This document shows positions 45,685 through 54,233 of a DNA stretch of 64,000 nucleotides, piece after piece; within the stretch, counting starts at the first letter, position 1; each line of letters starts with the position of its first letter. Source of the stretch: Solirubrobacter soli DSM 22325 (GTDB taxonomy: Bacteria > Actinomycetota > Thermoleophilia > Solirubrobacterales > Solirubrobacteraceae); assembly GCF_000423665.1 (NCBI RefSeq), contig NZ_AUIK01000022.1:175380-239379 (forward strand), read 5' to 3'. The position numbers and the translations under genes were made by a program. The notes below the pieces were generated by a model that searched no databases, was not told where the DNA came from, and worked only from the letters and a program-made list of their open reading frames with translations.

Positions 45685-47805
45685 CTAGACCGGACCCTCA
45701 ATCGCGACCGGCTCGATGTCACCCGCGGGCTCGAAGCCGAGCACCTGCGCGTAGAACGACAGCTCGGCGTCGATCGCCCGCTCGAGCGTCTGGGCCTTGC
45801 GGAAGCCGTGCTGCTCGCCCTCGAACGCCAGATACGCGAACGGCACGCGGTTCGCGCGCAGGGCCTCGACCACCTTGTCGGACTGCTGCGGCGGGACGAC
45901 CGCGTCCTCGAGGCCCTGGAGGATGATGATCGGCGCGCGGATCCGGTCGGCGAAGTTGACCGGCGAACGCTCCCGCCACAGCGCCTCCGCCTCGGGCCAC
46001 GGGCCGACGAGCCAGTCGTTGTAGCGGGACTCGAACTTGTGGGTGTCGTCGACGAAGCCCATCAGGTCCGAGACGCCGAAGTAGTCCGCGCCGGCGGCGA
46101 AGACGTCGGGGTGGAACGCGGCCGCGCAGAGCACCGTCCAGCCGCCGGCCGAGCCGCCGGTGATCGCCATGCGGGCGCGGTCGGCCTCACCTGCGTCGGC
46201 GAGCGCCTTGGCGGCGTTGACGGCGTCGTCGACGTCGACGATGCCCCACCGGCCGTGCAGGCGGTCGCGGTACTCGCGCCCGTAGCCGGTGCTGCCGCCG
46301 TAGTTGACGTCGACCACGGCGAACCCGCGGCTGGTGAAGTACTGGATCTCGCGATCGAGCCGGGAGGTGACGTGGGCGGTGGGTCCGCCGTGGACGCGGA
46401 CGAGCAGCGGCGGGCGCTCGCCCGCGGGCGCCGTGTGGTCGGGGTTGCGAGGGGCGTAGAACAGCGCGTGGGCGCGTTTGCCGTCGGTCGTCTCGTAGTC
46501 CAGTGGTCTCGCGACCGAGATGTACGCCGGGTCGAGCGCGGGCGCCTCGCTGCCGGCCAGCAGCTCCACCGCGCCGTCGTCGGGGTCGAGCGCCACGACG
46601 CACGCCTCGCGGGTGGGGGAGGCGGCGGCGAAGAAGACCCGCCGGCCGTCGCTGGTCACGTCGAGGATGCGGGTGAACTCGAGCTCGACGTACCGGAGCT
46701 CGTCGCCATCGATCACCGCCAGACGGTCGGTGCCATCGCTGAAGACCGTGGCGACGATCCGCCCGTCCTGGAGAAACGTGTACCAGGACTCGTCGAAGAC
46801 CCACAGCGGCCCGCCGATCTCGGCCTGCAGCGTCGTGACGGGCTCGTAGTCGCCGCGGTACAGGTTCCACCAGCCCGTCCTGTCCGAGCTGAAGTGCAGG
46901 ACGCCGTCCGGCGACCATTCCGGCTGGACGATCGCCTCCGCCGCTCCGCCCGCAACCTTGCGTGGGTCGGAGATGAGCAAACCGTCACGAAACTGCGCGG
47001 TCCACAGCTCCGACCCCTCCCACGGCATCCGTGGGTGGTCCCACGTCAACCACGCCAATTCCGCGCCATCCGGCGAGATACGCGGCGCCGCGTAGAAATC
47101 GTGCCCATACGCGATCGTGCGTATCTCGTCGACGCCTTGCGTATCTACGCAGACGAGCTCGTTGACATGCTCCGGCTCGGCCGCCCGCTCGCGCACGCAC
47201 ACGAGCCAGTCGCCCACGACCCGCAGGTCCGCGTACCGCAGTCCGAACGGGACCTCCGGCGCGGGCGTGATCGCCCGCGGCGCCTCCCCAGGCGCCGCCC
47301 GATAGATCCGCTGGTCCGCGTCGTTGCAGAAGTACACGATGTCCCGATCGACCGTGTACGCGCCGCCGCCGTACTCGTGCACGCGGGTGCGGACGGAGAA
47401 CTCCACGGGGAGCACGTCGCGCGGAGCCGCGAGGGCCGCGCCCACGCCGGCCGCGCCAGCGGCGGCCGCGCCAGCGGCGGCCGCGCCGCCCGCGCCGCCC
47501 GCGCCGCCCGCTCCGCCCGCGCCGCCCGCTCCGCCCGCTCCGCCCGCGCCGCCCGCGCCGGCCGCGCCGCCCGCGCCGGCCGCGCCGCCCGCGCCGGCCG
47601 CGCCGGCCGCGCCGCCCGCGCCGCCCGCGCCGCGCGCCTCGCCGCGGCGCACCACGAGCGCGTCGCGGCCGTCCTCGGCCGGGCGCGACTCCGACCAGTA
47701 CACGTCGCCGCCGGAGACCTTGACCAGCGAGTACATCCAGCCGCTGTCGGCGGCGACGAACCGGCCGTCGACCGGCGTGCTCCACGTCCCGTAAGGCGCT
47801 TCCAT
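45685..47805 (-). CDS. S9 prolyl-oligopeptidase-family peptidase with Gly/Ala insertion
   Basis: A 706-residue S9 peptidase: N-terminal beta-propeller, then a catalytic alpha/beta domain with Ser in GGSAGGW, Asp in LEDAVVPP and His in EQHGFR; RVHGGPTAH supplies the oxyanion region. No signal peptide, so cytoplasmic. Between VVRRGEA (about residue 58) and APRDVLPVEF (about residue 130) it carries about 70 residues made only of Gly and Ala (plus one Val and one Leu), encoded by a 9-bp-unit minisatellite. The surrounding propeller strands fit the family, so the insertion sits in a loop. TACGGT (47817-47812, minus strand) lies 6 nt before the ATG, so the message may be leaderless. Confidence 0.88.
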   Translation of the reverse strand: MEAPYGTWSTPVDGRFVAADSGWMYSLVKVSGGDVYWSESRPAEDGRDALVVRRGEARGAGGAGGAAGAAGAGGAAGAGGAAGAGGAGGAGGAGGAGGAGGAGGAGGAAAAGAAAAGAAGVGAALAAPRDVLPVEFSVRTRVHEYGGGAYTVDRDIVYFCNDADQRIYRAAPGEAPRAITPAPEVPFGLRYADLRVVGDWLVCVRERAAEPEHVNELVCVDTQGVDEIRTIAYGHDFYAAPRISPDGAELAWLTWDHPRMPWEGSELWTAQFRDGLLISDPRKVAGGAAEAIVQPEWSPDGVLHFSSDRTGWWNLYRGDYEPVTTLQAEIGGPLWVFDESWYTFLQDGRIVATVFSDGTDRLAVIDGDELRYVELEFTRILDVTSDGRRVFFAAASPTREACVVALDPDDGAVELLAGSEAPALDPAYISVARPLDYETTDGKRAHALFYAPRNPDHTAPAGERPPLLVRVHGGPTAHVTSRLDREIQYFTSRGFAVVDVNYGGSTGYGREYRDRLHGRWGIVDVDDAVNAAKALADAGEADRARMAITGGSAGGWTVLCAAAFHPDVFAAGADYFGVSDLMGFVDDTHKFESRYNDWLVGPWPEAEALWRERSPVNFADRIRAPIIILQGLEDAVVPPQQSDKVVEALRANRVPFAYLAFEGEQHGFRKAQTLERAIDAELSFYAQVLGFEPAGDIEPVAIEGPV
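47431..47640. repeat. In-frame 9-bp minisatellite in the S9 peptidase gene
   Basis: About 200 bp of GCCGCCCGC-like units (plus strand), i.e. GCGGGCGGC on the coding strand, translate as Ala-Gly-Gly repeats with Ala-Ala-Gly variants near the 3' coding end. Units vary by single bases (GCTCCGCCC, GCGCCGGCC). The length is a multiple of three, so the frame is kept. Copy number is likely to vary between strains. Confidence 0.85.
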
Positions 47806-47929
47806 GCAGGCACCGTAAGGGGTCGTACGGGTCGGCGTAGGCACCGTTGCCCGCTCAACCGGCTCCATTCGCCCGATGTACGGCCTCCGACGCGGCGGCA
47901 GCATGGTTGGCGTGTCCCCGTACCTCGCC

Positions 47930-47968
47930 AGCGCCGCCGGAGACCGCTCCCCGCGTTCCGGCGGCGCT
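47930..47968. promoter_or_regulatory. 12-bp inverted repeat upstream of the LAL regulator
   Basis: AGCGCCGCCGGA (47930-47941) and TCCGGCGGCGCT (47957-47968) are perfect inverted arms with a 15-bp spacer. The centre is about 38 bp before the likely start site at 47987, and a -10 GATACT is at 47975-47980. Position suits a LuxR-type dimer site for activation or autoregulation. It could also be a stem-loop, but it lies upstream of the predicted start. Confidence 0.55.
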
Positions 47969-47986
47969 CGGCGCGATACTGCCCGT

Positions 47987-50926
47987 ATGGCTTCACGCGT
48001 CACCAGCTCGACCTTCGTCGGACGCGATGCGGAGCTCGTCGAGCTTCGCGGGGCGCTGACCGAGGCGGTCGGCGGCCGTCCGTCGCTCGCGTTCGTGGCG
48101 GGCGAGAGCGGGGTGGGGAAGACCCGGCTGCTCTCAGAGCTGGAGCGCGCCGCCCGCGCCGACGGCATCCGCGTGATCGGCGGCGACTGCGTCGAGCTGG
48201 GCGAGGGCGAGCTGCCGTACGCGCCGATCGTCGGCGCGCTGCGCCCGCTGGCCCGCTCGGGTCACGCGGCCTTCAAGGAGCTCTCCGACGCCGCCCGCTG
48301 CGCGCTCGCCCAGATCCTCCCCGGCCTCGGCGAGACCCGCCAGGACGACGAGACCACCGCCCAGGCGCGCCTGTTCGACGGCCTGCTCGAGCTGCTGGAG
48401 CTGCTCGCGGGCGAGGACGGCCTGATGATCACCATCGAGGACCTGCACTGGGCCGACCGCTCGACCCGCGCGTTCCTCGTCTACCTGGCGAGCAGCCTCT
48501 GCAAGGAGCGGGTCCTCGTCGTCACCACGTACCGGCCGGACGAGCTGCACCGCCGCCACCCGCTCCGCCCGCTGCTCGCCGAGCTCGAACGCGATGCCCG
48601 CCACCGCCGGGTCGAGCTGCGCCCGCTCACCCGCGAGGAGCTCGCCCAACAACTGACCGACATCCTCGGCGAGGCGCCCGGCGACGACCTGCTGCAGCGC
48701 CTGTTCGCCCGCAGCGAGGGGAACCCGCTGTTCGCCGAGGAGCTGCTCGCGGCGGGGACGGACGGCCGCGGCTCGCTGCCGCCGACCCTCAGGGACGCGC
48801 TGATGCTGCGGATCGAACGCCTCAGCGCCGACGCCCAGGAGACCCTGCGCGTGCTCGCGGCCGGCCGCCGGCTCGACCACGACATCCTCTCCGCCGCCTC
48901 TGGCATCGACTCGCGCGCGCTGCGCGACGCGCTCCGGGAGGCGGTCGCCGCCCAGCTCGTCGTCACCGACGAGGAGGGGCGCTACATGTTCCGCCACGCG
49001 CTCCTGCGCGAGGTCGTGATCGACGACCTGCTGCCGGGCGAGCGGGCGGACATGCATCTCGCGCTCGCGCGGGCGCTCGAGCACCGGGCGGACGGCCTTC
49101 CCGGCCACGGCGGCGCCCATCTCGCGGCGGCGATCGCGCATCACTACGTCGCGTCCGGCGACCAGCCGAAGGCGCTCGTCGCGTCGGTCCGCGCCGGTGA
49201 GGCCGCCCACGGCGTGCACGCCAGCGGCGAGGCCGCCGCGCTCTACTCGCGCGCGCTGATGATCTGGGACCGCGTCGCGGGCGCCGAAGAGCTCACCGGC
49301 CGCGACCACGTCAGCCTGCTGCGAGCGGCCGCGATCACGACCGGCAAGGAGCACGAGCCCGGCCGCGCCGAGTCCTACCTGCGCGCCGCTCTGCAAGAGC
49401 TCGGCGACTCGGACCCGACGCGCACCGCGGAGCTGATGGAGCACGTCGCGCGCAACCAGTTCAACCAGGGCCGGTCGACCGAGGCCGCCGAGACGCGCCG
49501 CAAGGCGTTGGCCCTGCTGCCCGACGGCCCGAGCAAGGTCCGCGCGATGCTGCTGGCGTCGATCGTCAAGGAACTGATGCTCGAGTCGCGCTACGAGGAG
49601 GCCGTCGACGCCGCCCAGGAGGCGATGGCGGTGGCGCGCGCCTCCGGCGACGAGGTCGCGGAGCTGCGCGCGATGGACGGCATGGGCGTCTCGCTGTTCG
49701 GGCTCGCCCGCTACGAGGAGGGCGAAGTCGCGCTGCGCGAGGCGCTGCGCCGGATGCGCGAGCGCGGGCTGATCCACTACCTGTACTCGCACGTGAACCT
49801 CGCCGACGCGCTGTTCGGCGCCGGCCGGCTGGCCGAAGCGCGCGAGGTCGTCGAGGACGGCGACAAGCTCGCCTCCGAGAAGGGCGCCCCGCGGCGCTGG
49901 CTGATGCTCCTGCGCTCGGAGCTCGCGTTCGCCGCCGGCGACTGGGCCATGGCCGAGGAGGCATTGCCGTCACCCGCGCGACCCGCGATGGGGACGACGT
50001 TCATCAACGACTCGCTGCGGCGGATCGAGCTCGCGCTCGGCCGCGGGGACCACGACGAGGCGCGTCGCCTGCTCGACGAGGCGCGCGACGTCGCCGCTGA
50101 CACGCGCGAGCCGCAGTGGATCGGCCCGCTCGGTTCGCTGCGCGCGGAGCTCGAGCGCCGCGCCGGCGACCTCGACGCCGCCCGCGGCGCGATCGACGAC
50201 GCGCTGGACCGCCTCGACTTCTGCTCGCAGGACGTCGAGCGGATGGCCCGCGTCGCCGCCACCGGCGTGCGCGTCGAGGCCGACGCCGCCGTCCGTGCGC
50301 GCGACCTCGGCGACGACCCGTCGTTCGCGGTCGGGACCGCCGCGGGGCTGATCGCCCGCGTCGAGGCGTGCGCCGAGGGCGACCGGCCGGTCGAGTCCGC
50401 GTTCCTGACGACGGCGCGGGCCGAGGAGGCGCGGGCGCAGGGCCACGACGACCCCGACCTCTGGACCGCCGCGGTCGGCGCGTGGGAGGCGCTCGGGCGT
50501 CCCTACCGTGCCGCGCAGGCGCAGCGCCGCAAGGCCGAGGCGCAGCTCGCCCGCGGGGACCGCGATGCGGCGGCCGCCAGCGCCGTCGAAGCGCTCAGCG
50601 CGGCGCAGCGGATCGGCGCCCGCTGGCTGGCGTCGGAGATCGAGGGCTTCGCGCTGCGCGCGCGCCTGCGGCTGGAGCCGGACGAGTCTTCGCCGGCACC
50701 CGCGCTACCCGCCACGGATGCCGGCGAAGACCCGTTCGGGCTCACGCCGCGCGAACGCCAGGTGCTGGCGCTACTCGCCGATGGGCGGACCAACCGTGAG
50801 ATCGGCCAGTCGCTCTACATGGCGGAGAAGACCGCGAGCGTCCACGTCTCACGCATCCTCTCCAAGCTCGATGTGCGCTCGCGGACCGAGGCCGCGGCGC
50901 TCGCTCACAGGGTCGGGCTGGTGTAG
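47987..50926 (+). CDS. LAL-type LuxR transcriptional regulator (AAA ATPase plus TPR)
   Basis: A 979-residue large ATP-binding LuxR regulator. The N-terminus is an AAA/STAND module (STFVGRDAELVELR, Walker A GESGVGKTRLL, Walker B MITIEDLHWAD). The middle 500 residues are helical TPR-like repeats (HAS...AAALYSRALMIWDR; YEEAVDAAQEAMAVARASGDE). The C-terminus is a LuxR helix-turn-helix (LTPRERQVLALLADGRTNREIGQSLYMAEKTASVHVSRILSKLDV). It is a signal-gated activator; the effector is unknown. The ATG at 47987 begins the conserved fold and lies 6 nt after a -10-like hexamer, suggesting a leaderless message. Confidence 0.9.
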   Translation: MASRVTSSTFVGRDAELVELRGALTEAVGGRPSLAFVAGESGVGKTRLLSELERAARADGIRVIGGDCVELGEGELPYAPIVGALRPLARSGHAAFKELSDAARCALAQILPGLGETRQDDETTAQARLFDGLLELLELLAGEDGLMITIEDLHWADRSTRAFLVYLASSLCKERVLVVTTYRPDELHRRHPLRPLLAELERDARHRRVELRPLTREELAQQLTDILGEAPGDDLLQRLFARSEGNPLFAEELLAAGTDGRGSLPPTLRDALMLRIERLSADAQETLRVLAAGRRLDHDILSAASGIDSRALRDALREAVAAQLVVTDEEGRYMFRHALLREVVIDDLLPGERADMHLALARALEHRADGLPGHGGAHLAAAIAHHYVASGDQPKALVASVRAGEAAHGVHASGEAAALYSRALMIWDRVAGAEELTGRDHVSLLRAAAITTGKEHEPGRAESYLRAALQELGDSDPTRTAELMEHVARNQFNQGRSTEAAETRRKALALLPDGPSKVRAMLLASIVKELMLESRYEEAVDAAQEAMAVARASGDEVAELRAMDGMGVSLFGLARYEEGEVALREALRRMRERGLIHYLYSHVNLADALFGAGRLAEAREVVEDGDKLASEKGAPRRWLMLLRSELAFAAGDWAMAEEALPSPARPAMGTTFINDSLRRIELALGRGDHDEARRLLDEARDVAADTREPQWIGPLGSLRAELERRAGDLDAARGAIDDALDRLDFCSQDVERMARVAATGVRVEADAAVRARDLGDDPSFAVGTAAGLIARVEACAEGDRPVESAFLTTARAEEARAQGHDDPDLWTAAVGAWEALGRPYRAAQAQRRKAEAQLARGDRDAAAASAVEALSAAQRIGARWLASEIEGFALRARLRLEPDESSPAPALPATDAGEDPFGLTPRERQVLALLADGRTNREIGQSLYMAEKTASVHVSRILSKLDVRSRTEAAALAHRVGLV

Positions 50927-51024
50927 AGGCGCTGGATCGCGCCCAGCGCCTTGGCAGTGCCGCGCGTGCTGACGTAGATCGAGAACAGCGTGGCGGTGAT
51001 GAGTGGTTCCCGCATGGTGAACAT
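50905..51024 (-). CDS. Candidate small protein, 39 residues
   Basis: A short ORF with nearly all codons ending in G or C, unlike a random frame. It encodes a mostly hydrophobic start (EPLITATLFSIYV) followed by STRGTAKALGAIQRLYTSP. Its stop lies inside the 3' end of the LAL gene (22-bp overlap), matching the tail-to-tail overlaps common in this window. No Shine-Dalgarno is seen; ATGs at 51024 and 51015 are both possible. It may be a small membrane-associated protein. Confidence 0.4.
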   Translation of the reverse strand: MFTMREPLITATLFSIYVSTRGTAKALGAIQRLYTSPTL

Positions 51025-51034
51025 TGTGCGGGGC

Positions 51035-51050
51035 GTGGAGATGTCTCCAC
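51035..51050. promoter_or_regulatory. Perfect 16-bp palindrome upstream of acetamidase
   Basis: GTGGAGA-TG-TCTCCAC is a 7-2-7 perfect inverted repeat, about 65 bp before the acetamidase ATG and 11 bp before the small ORF on the other strand. It is a good operator candidate for either gene. Confidence 0.5.
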
Positions 51051-51062
51051 AGTGGCCTGCGG

Positions 51063-51077
51063 TCCAGGATTCCTGGA
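51063..51077. promoter_or_regulatory. 15-bp palindrome at the acetamidase -35 region
   Basis: TCCAGG-ATT-CCTGGA is a perfect 6-3-6 inverted repeat. CTGGAA within it (51073-51078) is spaced 16 bp from TATAGG (51095-51100), a possible -10 before the ATG at 51115. Protein bound here would contact the promoter. Confidence 0.45.
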
Positions 51078-51114
51078 AACGCTTCGACCGGGCGTATAGG
51101 CATATCGTCCGGGG

Positions 51115-52062
51115 ATGCCCCGGACGCACTACTGCCCGACGGACCGCGTGCACTTCACGTGGGACACCGGCAATGAACCGCTGCTGACGGTCGCCGACGG
51201 CGACACCGTGGTCTTCGAGACCCGCGACGTGAGCGACAACCAGATCGGCCCCGGCTCCGACGTCAGCGTCATCGCCGGCCTGGACTGGACCCGCGTCTAC
51301 CCGCTCGCCGGCCCGGTCTACGTCGAGGGTGCCGAGCCCGGCGACACGCTCGCCATCGAGATCGTCGACCTGCACACCAGGGGCTGGGGCTGGACGGCGA
51401 TCCTGCCAGGCCTCGGGTTGTTGTCCGAGGACTTCACCGAGCCGTACCTGCGCGTCTTCGACCTCTCCCGCGGCGACGTCACCGCCTTCCGCGAGGACAT
51501 CATGGTCCCGCTGACCCCGTTCATGGGCACGATGGGCGTCTGCCCGGCGGGCGCGAGCGAGGTGCCGGTGATGCCGCCCGGCACGTTCGGCGGCAACATG
51601 GACACGCGCCAGCTCGTCGCCGGCACGACCCTCTTCCTCCCGGTCCAGGTGCAGGGCGCCCTCTTCTCGACCGGTGACGCCCACGGCTGCCAGGGCGACG
51701 GCGAGATCTGCGTCACCGGACTCGAGGCCCCGATGTACGCCGTCATGCGCTTCTCGCTGATCAAGGGCAAGTCGATCCCGGCCCCGCAGTACCGCACCGC
51801 GCCCGGCCCGCTCACCCCGGCCGTCAACTACGGCGCCTTCTACGGCACGACCGGCGTCGGCGGCGACCTCTACGCCGCCGCCCAGGACGCGACCCGAGCG
51901 ATGATCGACCACCTCGGTTCGAGCTACGGCCTCACCCGCGAGGACGCCTACCTGCTCTGCAGCCTCGTCGTCGACCTCAAGATCTCCGAGATCGTCGACG
52001 CCGGCCAATACGTGGTGTCCGCCGTCCTCCCCGAGTCGATCTTCCTCAGCTCGGCCCTGTGA
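51115..52062 (+). CDS. Acetamidase/formamidase family protein
   Basis: A 315-residue FmdA/AmdA-family amidohydrolase: NQIGPGSDV, VPLTPFMGTMGVCPAG, GTFGGNMDTRQLVAGTTLFLPVQVQGALFSTGDAHGCQGDGEICVTGLEAP. It releases ammonia from short-chain amides such as formamide or acetamide. Two palindromes lie upstream. The stop is inside the first arm of an inverted repeat at 52060-52080. Confidence 0.9.
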   Translation: MPRTHYCPTDRVHFTWDTGNEPLLTVADGDTVVFETRDVSDNQIGPGSDVSVIAGLDWTRVYPLAGPVYVEGAEPGDTLAIEIVDLHTRGWGWTAILPGLGLLSEDFTEPYLRVFDLSRGDVTAFREDIMVPLTPFMGTMGVCPAGASEVPVMPPGTFGGNMDTRQLVAGTTLFLPVQVQGALFSTGDAHGCQGDGEICVTGLEAPMYAVMRFSLIKGKSIPAPQYRTAPGPLTPAVNYGAFYGTTGVGGDLYAAAQDATRAMIDHLGSSYGLTREDAYLLCSLVVDLKISEIVDAGQYVVSAVLPESIFLSSAL

Positions 52063-52257
52063 CGGTGGGGTGTGTTGCTCCACCGTCCTCTCAGGACGGC
52101 GCAGCATCACACCCCCAACAGCACGCCGGACTCGACCGCTCGATCGTGTTCGCCGTGAGGCTCAGCGTGCGCGATCGCGCATGGTCGACCACTCGGGCCT
52201 AGGGGTGTGTTGCTCAGCTCCCGGATAGCGAAACACGAGCAACACACCCCCCGTCAC
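52060..52257. repeat. Inverted-repeat element with three copies of a 14-mer
   Basis: GGGGTGTGTTGCTC occurs at 52067-52080 and 52202-52215, with its exact reverse complement at 52237-52250. The outer copies extend into near-matching flanks (GTGACGG... and ...CCGTCAC), so 52060-52257 is bounded by imperfect 21-bp inverted repeats. The inner pair (52202-52215/52237-52250) is a perfect 14-bp hairpin fit to terminate both converging genes. GACGGTGG/CCACCGTC (52061-52068/52080-52087) is an 8-bp stem overlapping the acetamidase stop. TGCGCGATCGCGCA at 52169-52182 is a further perfect palindrome. No gene is visible. Confidence 0.7.
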
Positions 52258-52309
52258 CGAGGCGCGCGCGGCGCGGCGCGGCCTGCGGTGCCGCGGCGCG
52301 TGTGGCGTG

Positions 52310-52495
52310 GCGCGGGTGACGCGGCCCGGCGTGGCGCGATGCGGCGTGGCCCGGCCCGGCCCGGCCCGGCGTGGCGCGGCGTGGCGCGGCGTGGCGTGGC
52401 GTGGCGCGGAGTGGCGCGGCCCGGCCCGGCCCGGCCCGGCGCGACGCGGAGAGGCGCGGCGCGGAGTGGCGCGGCCCGGCGTGGCGGAAGCGCGG
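52310..52495. repeat. Pentanucleotide microsatellite-like tract
   Basis: About 185 bp in a clean 5-bp phase of GGCGT, GGCGC and GGCCC units, including two runs of four GGCCC. G+C exceeds 85 percent. The unit is not a multiple of three and there is no plausible coding frame. With the inverted-repeat element it fills the 438-bp gene-free gap between acetamidase and the penicillin-binding protein gene. Confidence 0.75.
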
Positions 52496-52500
52496 GCGGG

Positions 52501-54183
52501 TTAGAGCGCGGCTTGGATGACGCGCTTGGCGATCGGGGCGGCGGAGGCGCCGCCCTGGCCGGCGTTCGGGAGCATCACGGCGACCGCGACCTTCGGGTTC
52601 GACGCGGGGGCGAAGGCGACGAACCAGGCGGTGGTGTTGGCGGCGTTCTGGGCGATGTCGGCGGTCGAGACGAGCTCGGCGGTGCCGGTCTTGCCGGCGA
52701 CCTGGATGCCCGGGATCGCGGCGGCGCGGCCCGTGCCGGAGTTCACCACCGCGATCATCATCGTCCGCACGTCGCCCGCCACGCCGGCGCTGACCACGCG
52801 CTTGCGGGGGTTGCGCCCGCCCGCCAGCCACGGCTTGATGCGGACGCCCTTGTTGGCGATCGTCTGGGCGACCGAGGCCATGCCCAAGGGCGTGGCGTTG
52901 TCCTTGTTCTGGCCGATCGCGGACGCGCCGACGGCGAGCGAGTCCTTCAGCTCCGACGCCTTCGGGATCGTGTTGACCTTCGCCGCGGGGATGTCGGGGG
53001 TCTCGTTGAAGCCGAACTTCTCCGCGATCGCCACCAGGCGCTTGGCGCCGACCTTCGCGCCGATCGGCCCGAAGACGCTGTTGCAGGAGTGGGCGAACGA
53101 GGTGACGAGGCTGCCGCCGCACTGCTCGTCGGACGCGTTGCGCAGCTTGACGCCGGAGAGCGTCGCGTACTGGCGGACGGGATAGGAGCTGGACATCTTC
53201 GTCGCGCCGTACGTCAGGCCCGCCGCGGCGGTGATGATCTTGAAGCTCGAGCCGGGCGGCTGTGGCGCGCTCACCGCCAGCCCCGCGAGCGCGAGAACCG
53301 AGCCGTCCGAGGGCTTGATGACCGCGACGCCGCCCGCCTTGCCACCCAACGCGTTCAACGCCTGCTGCTGCAGCCCCAACCGGATCGTGGTGTGGATCGA
53401 GCGCCCGCGCCGGCCCTCGATCTTCGCGATCGTGCGGTCGCCGAACTTCAGCGACGAGCTGGCACGCCCGCCGAGCCGGTCGTTGTAGATGCGCTCGAGT
53501 CCGGTCGGCTTCTTGCCCGCCTCGCCCGCGATCGACGCGCCGGTGGGGTTGGAGTTCAGGAGCTGGCCGCCCGCGGCGTAGATGTTCCCGCGGGTGGGGG
53601 TGGCGCCGCTGCGGCGGCGGACCTCCTCGCCCTCGCGCACGCCGGGCAGCACCATCTCGGGCGACCAGCCCACGCGAGCGACGTCCTCCTTCTGGATCGC
53701 GTGGAAGGTGATCGTGCCCTTCAAAGTCCCGAAGTCCTTCGTCTTGACCGACACGGGAACCTTGACCACGCCGCCGCTCAGCAGCGGCCCGAGCGTGCCG
53801 ATCGTCACCTTCTCGACGCCCGCCGCGCGGTTCGCCCGCCGATAGTCGGCGAGGAACGAGATCTTCGGGTTGGCCTTGACCGACGCCGCGTCCAGCAGCC
53901 CGTACATCGCCTCGTAATCGCCGCGCGCCCACGCCGAGGTGAACTTCTCGACGGTCTCGTGCCGCTTGTCCTTGTGCAGCTGGCTGGAGATCAGCGCGTA
54001 GGCGCCGTAGGCCAGCGCGATCAGCGCGACGATACCCACGAAGACGACGCTCAGCGACGGCCCGGACCCGCCCCGCTGGCGCCGCCGCCGGCGCGACGCG
54101 GACTTGGGCGGCGACAGGAACAGCGAACCGGCCCGGGGGGCGTACCCGAGCGATCCAGTCCGACGTCGACGCCTGCGGGCCAC
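52501..54183 (-). CDS. Class B penicillin-binding protein, MecA/PBP2a-like
   Basis: A 560-residue transpeptidase: Arg-rich cytoplasmic tail, one membrane helix (VVFVGIVALIALAYGAYALI), an NTF2-like MecA_N domain (TVEKFTSAWARGDYEAMYGLLD), a linker, and a transpeptidase domain with SxxK in PPGSSFKII, SxN in HSCNSVFG and KTG in AGKTGTAEL. It crosslinks peptidoglycan; the MecA-type N-domain often goes with low beta-lactam affinity, not testable here. The GTG at 54183 is preferred because longer in-frame starts (ATG 54249) run into the divergent sigma-factor gene; Shine-Dalgarno support is weak. Confidence 0.87.
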   Translation of the reverse strand: MARRRRRRTGSLGYAPRAGSLFLSPPKSASRRRRRQRGGSGPSLSVVFVGIVALIALAYGAYALISSQLHKDKRHETVEKFTSAWARGDYEAMYGLLDAASVKANPKISFLADYRRANRAAGVEKVTIGTLGPLLSGGVVKVPVSVKTKDFGTLKGTITFHAIQKEDVARVGWSPEMVLPGVREGEEVRRRSGATPTRGNIYAAGGQLLNSNPTGASIAGEAGKKPTGLERIYNDRLGGRASSSLKFGDRTIAKIEGRRGRSIHTTIRLGLQQQALNALGGKAGGVAVIKPSDGSVLALAGLAVSAPQPPGSSFKIITAAAGLTYGATKMSSSYPVRQYATLSGVKLRNASDEQCGGSLVTSFAHSCNSVFGPIGAKVGAKRLVAIAEKFGFNETPDIPAAKVNTIPKASELKDSLAVGASAIGQNKDNATPLGMASVAQTIANKGVRIKPWLAGGRNPRKRVVSAGVAGDVRTMMIAVVNSGTGRAAAIPGIQVAGKTGTAELVSTADIAQNAANTTAWFVAFAPASNPKVAVAVMLPNAGQGGASAAPIAKRVIQAAL

Positions 54184-54233
54184 CGGGACTGGTTCTAGCG
54201 GGTCCGCCGGATCCCTTACCCTCGGTAGGAGAG

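Noticed and set aside
47431..47640. CRISPR array
   Set aside because: The repeat unit is 9 bp without spacers and is translated in frame; no cas genes are present.
45574..49200. 1208-codon plus-strand ORF spanning the S9 peptidase and LAL gene starts
   Set aside because: It is antisense to the peptidase and out of frame with the LAL gene; the product is Arg/Ala-rich without motifs. Both true genes have clear catalytic or ATPase motifs.
52201..52257. IS element
   Set aside because: Inverted repeats are present but there is no transposase frame and no clear target-site duplication; kept only as a repeat element.
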